A DNA stretch of 60,534 bases. Source: a virus. Under the pieces are notes generated by a model. The model worked only from the letters and a program-made list of their open reading frames with translations. It was not told where the DNA came from and made no database searches. This document shows positions 58,860 through 60,534 of this stretch, piece by piece (positions within the stretch are counted from its first letter, which is position 1; every line of letters begins with the position of its first letter). The position numbers and the translations under genes are program-made. Location of the stretch: positions 1 through 60,534 of IMG/VR virus record IMGVR_UViG_3300034072_002238; one strand, written 5' to 3'.

Positions 58860-59053
58860 CCGACAAGCTCACGAAATGCGCCGACTGCAACGGTCGAGGC
58901 TATCACAGGTGCGAGTGCTGGCCGGGTGACTGCATCTGCGGTCAAGACGACGAACCGTGCTGGGAGTGCGCGGGAGACGGCTGGATTGATCCCAGTTACG
59001 ATGACTTCGACCCCAGCCCATCGCCAGCACCCACGGAGGGTTCGACCGAATGA
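58856..59053 (+). CDS. DnaJ-type zinc-finger small protein
   Basis: 65 residues with eight Cys: CADCNGRGYHRCECWPGDCICGQDDEPCWECAGDGW, a pair of CxxCxGxG-like knuckles as in DnaJ or bacteriochlorophyll chaperones. The tail is acidic and Pro-rich. Could aid folding or bind metal. Overlaps on both sides. Confidence 0.65.
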   Translation: MTDKLTKCADCNGRGYHRCECWPGDCICGQDDEPCWECAGDGWIDPSYDDFDPSPSPAPTEGSTE

Positions 59054-59907
59054 CGCCGACCCGCCCTGCAATGCGCTGGCACGGTGGCAAGTGGCTGCTC
59101 GCACCATGGATCATCAGCCACTTTCCCGACCACCGGACCTACGTCGAACCATTTGGTGGCGCTGCCAGCGTCCTGTTGCGCAAACCGAGGTCCTATGCGG
59201 AGGTCTACAACGATCTCGACAGTGACGCCGTGAACCTCTTCCAGGTCCTGCGATCCGATCGCGCGGCCGAGTTGGTCGAAGCTCTGCGCCTCACCCCGTT
59301 TGCCCGTGAAGAGTTCTCCCATGCATACGAGCAATGCGAGGATCCGGTAGAGCGTGCGCGCCGCCTAGTGGCGAGGTCGTTCATGGGCTTTGGCGGCGAT
59401 GCCGTTAAGAACCGCACGACCGGCTTCCGCAACGACAGCAATCGCAGCGGCGGACCGCCGGCGAAGGATTGGGCCAACTATCCCGACTGCCTGCCGGCAC
59501 TGATAGCGCGCATGCGTGGCATCGTGATCGAGAGCCGTCCGGCGGAATACATCGTCGGCAAGTTCGATGGCCCTGAAACCCTGTTCTATGTCGATCCGCC
59601 ATATGTGCACAGCAGTCGGGATCTAAGCGGCGCCGGCAAGCTTCCGCGCCACACTTATGAGTTCGAGATGACGGATCACGACCACATCCGGCTGATCGAA
59701 CAGTTGCGCGCCGTCGAGGGCATGGTTGTTCTCTCCGGATATCCGTCCGATCTCTACGACGATGCCCTGGGTGATTGGAAGCGCGTGACCCGCACTGCCC
59801 TCGCCGACGGCGCCCGCGAGCGCACCGAAGTTCTTTGGATTAACCCTGCCGGCAGGGATCGCCTTGACGCCGTCCAGATGCCGCTACTGTTCGAAGGTGC
59901 AGCATGA
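59050..59907 (+). CDS. DNA adenine methyltransferase, class D12 (Dam-like)
   Basis: 285 residues. RWHGGKWLLAPWI and YVEPFGGAAS (33-40) are the SAM-binding motif, SFMGFGGDA the target-region block, and FYVDPPYVHSS (DPPY 182-185) the catalytic motif of N6-adenine enzymes. It closes with LWINPAG. Complete. No restriction partner is adjacent. Target sequence unknown; GATC would be usual for the class. Confidence 0.92.
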   Translation: MTPTRPAMRWHGGKWLLAPWIISHFPDHRTYVEPFGGAASVLLRKPRSYAEVYNDLDSDAVNLFQVLRSDRAAELVEALRLTPFAREEFSHAYEQCEDPVERARRLVARSFMGFGGDAVKNRTTGFRNDSNRSGGPPAKDWANYPDCLPALIARMRGIVIESRPAEYIVGKFDGPETLFYVDPPYVHSSRDLSGAGKLPRHTYEFEMTDHDHIRLIEQLRAVEGMVVLSGYPSDLYDDALGDWKRVTRTALADGARERTEVLWINPAGRDRLDAVQMPLLFEGAA

Positions 59908-60187
59908 CGGAAAACCCTTACGTCAGGATCATGAAGGCTGCCGAGCGAGGCGTCGGCGTTCGTATCACTGCCGACGAGTGCCACTACTTGGCTCAGGACA
60001 GCTCCATCATTGCTGTCGCAGCGCTTACGCTTGTCGGCGAGCAAAGCGACGGGGGCGGGTCTCTGAAAGTGGGGGTAGGCTTTGGGAATTGCACCGCGGC
60101 GGACGCTGGGATCAGGTCATCACCGACGTCAGGATTGCAGCCGACGGGAAGACACTTTGGATCAAGGTTGGGAAGGTCTCATCATGA
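59904..60187 (+). pseudogene. Small early gene split by an apparent -1 frameshift
   Basis: ATG 59904 (ATGA overlap with the methyltransferase) opens a normal-looking protein, RIMKAAERGVGVRITADECHYLAQDSS. After the G-run near 60050 this frame turns into nonsense and runs to 60479 across the next gene. The -1 frame instead gives WDQVITDVRIAADGKTLWIKVGK and stops at 60187, where its TGA overlaps the next ATG. One base is probably missing around 60050-60075, or there is programmed slippage. Confidence 0.55.
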
Positions 60188-60534
60188 GCACCCTCACCAG
60201 GCAAATGATCATCGATCAAATCAACCGGGTGAGGGAAATGGCACCGCCGCCGCGCGAAATCGTGTTTTCGATGCACGCCCTCAAGCCAACCGACGAGCGG
60301 CTGTTTCCTGTCAGCCGCCATCGATCGCGGCGCATCCTGAAAAAGCTGATCAAGCGGCACGGTGGCGAGTTCCGGATGGCTCCGGCGATCATCTCCATCG
60401 GAAAGACCATCTATGCCCACCCTGCTTTCCGCGCTTCGCTCCGTGCAGAAATGACCAAAAGAGCAGTGGTGCAAAATGAGGGTAGAAATGCGGGTATCGA
60501 ACCAAGAATATCCGGCGTGAAGGTATATTTCTAA
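60184..60534 (+). CDS. Hypothetical basic protein
   Basis: 116 residues from ATG 60184. IIDQINRVREMAPPPREIVFSMHALKPTDERLFPVSRHRSRRILKKLIKRHGGEFRMAP is basic and helical, with an IISIGKTIYAHPAFR end segment. It resembles small rhizobial phage proteins of unknown role. The stop codon is the last base of the window. Confidence 0.6.
   Translation: MSTLTRQMIIDQINRVREMAPPPREIVFSMHALKPTDERLFPVSRHRSRRILKKLIKRHGGEFRMAPAIISIGKTIYAHPAFRASLRAEMTKRAVVQNEGRNAGIEPRISGVKVYF

Noticed and set aside
1-60534. attL/attR, tRNA or CRISPR array
   Set aside because: No long direct repeat between the two ends, no tRNA-like cloverleaf and no regularly spaced repeats were seen; the window starts and ends exactly on phage genes.

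Overview
The window is a nearly complete, densely packed temperate phage genome (prophage), GC-rich and almost wholly coding, of a short-tailed (podovirus-like) phage of an alphaproteobacterium, most likely Rhizobiales. The host assignment rests on alphaproteobacterial families carried by the phage: a GcrA-type cell-cycle regulator (40346-40855), a GapR/DUF2312 protein (41135-41404), a PraR-like XRE regulator (44787-45206), and promoters resembling the rhizobial CTTGAC-N17-CTATAT type. The short-tail assignment rests on a P22-type portal, an N4-gp56-type capsid protein, large internal virion proteins, and no tape measure, sheath or tail-tube genes. Nothing beyond the phage is visible: the first base starts the integrase and the last base ends a phage gene, so the att sites lie outside or are not recognisable.

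Layout. (1) 1-1257, integrase (+). (2) 6809 down to 1254 (-), an accessory/lysogeny operon from an AlpA-type excisionase candidate to small proteins, with a DNA cytosine methyltransferase and a nuclease-like protein. (3) 8682 down to 6958 (-), lysis cassette: GH108 endolysin, 3TM holin, second holin-like protein, tiny membrane protein. (4) 8834-20241 (+), capsid, connector, tail, fibre and ejection proteins. (5) 20253-22818, a divergent Arc-type repressor pair with three operators, small genes and an HNH endonuclease. (6) 31571 down to 22815 (-), one 2918-codon polyvalent ejection protein. (7) 43024 down to 32099 (-), Cro-like repressor, GapR, GcrA, DUF1376, both terminase subunits, portal, scaffold and a Tad2-like (DUF2829) protein. 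(8) 43121-60534 (+), CI-like regulator and a long early operon of about 35 small, mostly overlapping genes, including methyltransferases, a TAXI-type periplasmic protein, a J-domain protein, an ASCH protein, a DHH phosphoesterase and an Arr-like ADP-ribosyltransferase.

Regulation. A 17-bp inverted repeat (consensus about GTTYCGTTTAACGRAAC) recurs near xis, in the cI/cro interval, at the head of the early operon and about 11 kb into it. Four copies sit at the same place inside the -35/-10 spacer of a sigma70-like promoter, which outlines a repressor regulon spanning the element. A second, independent repressor system (Arc pair, TGGCTATNAGCCA operators) lies where the two late arms meet.

Functions are inferred by eye from motifs; no database search was possible. 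No tRNA, rRNA, CRISPR array or insertion sequence was seen, and there is no gene-free stretch above 300 bases. Longer gaps (6810-6957, 8683-8833, 31572-31790, 32935-33120, 43496-43696, 54848-54906) hold regulatory sequence or nothing recognisable.
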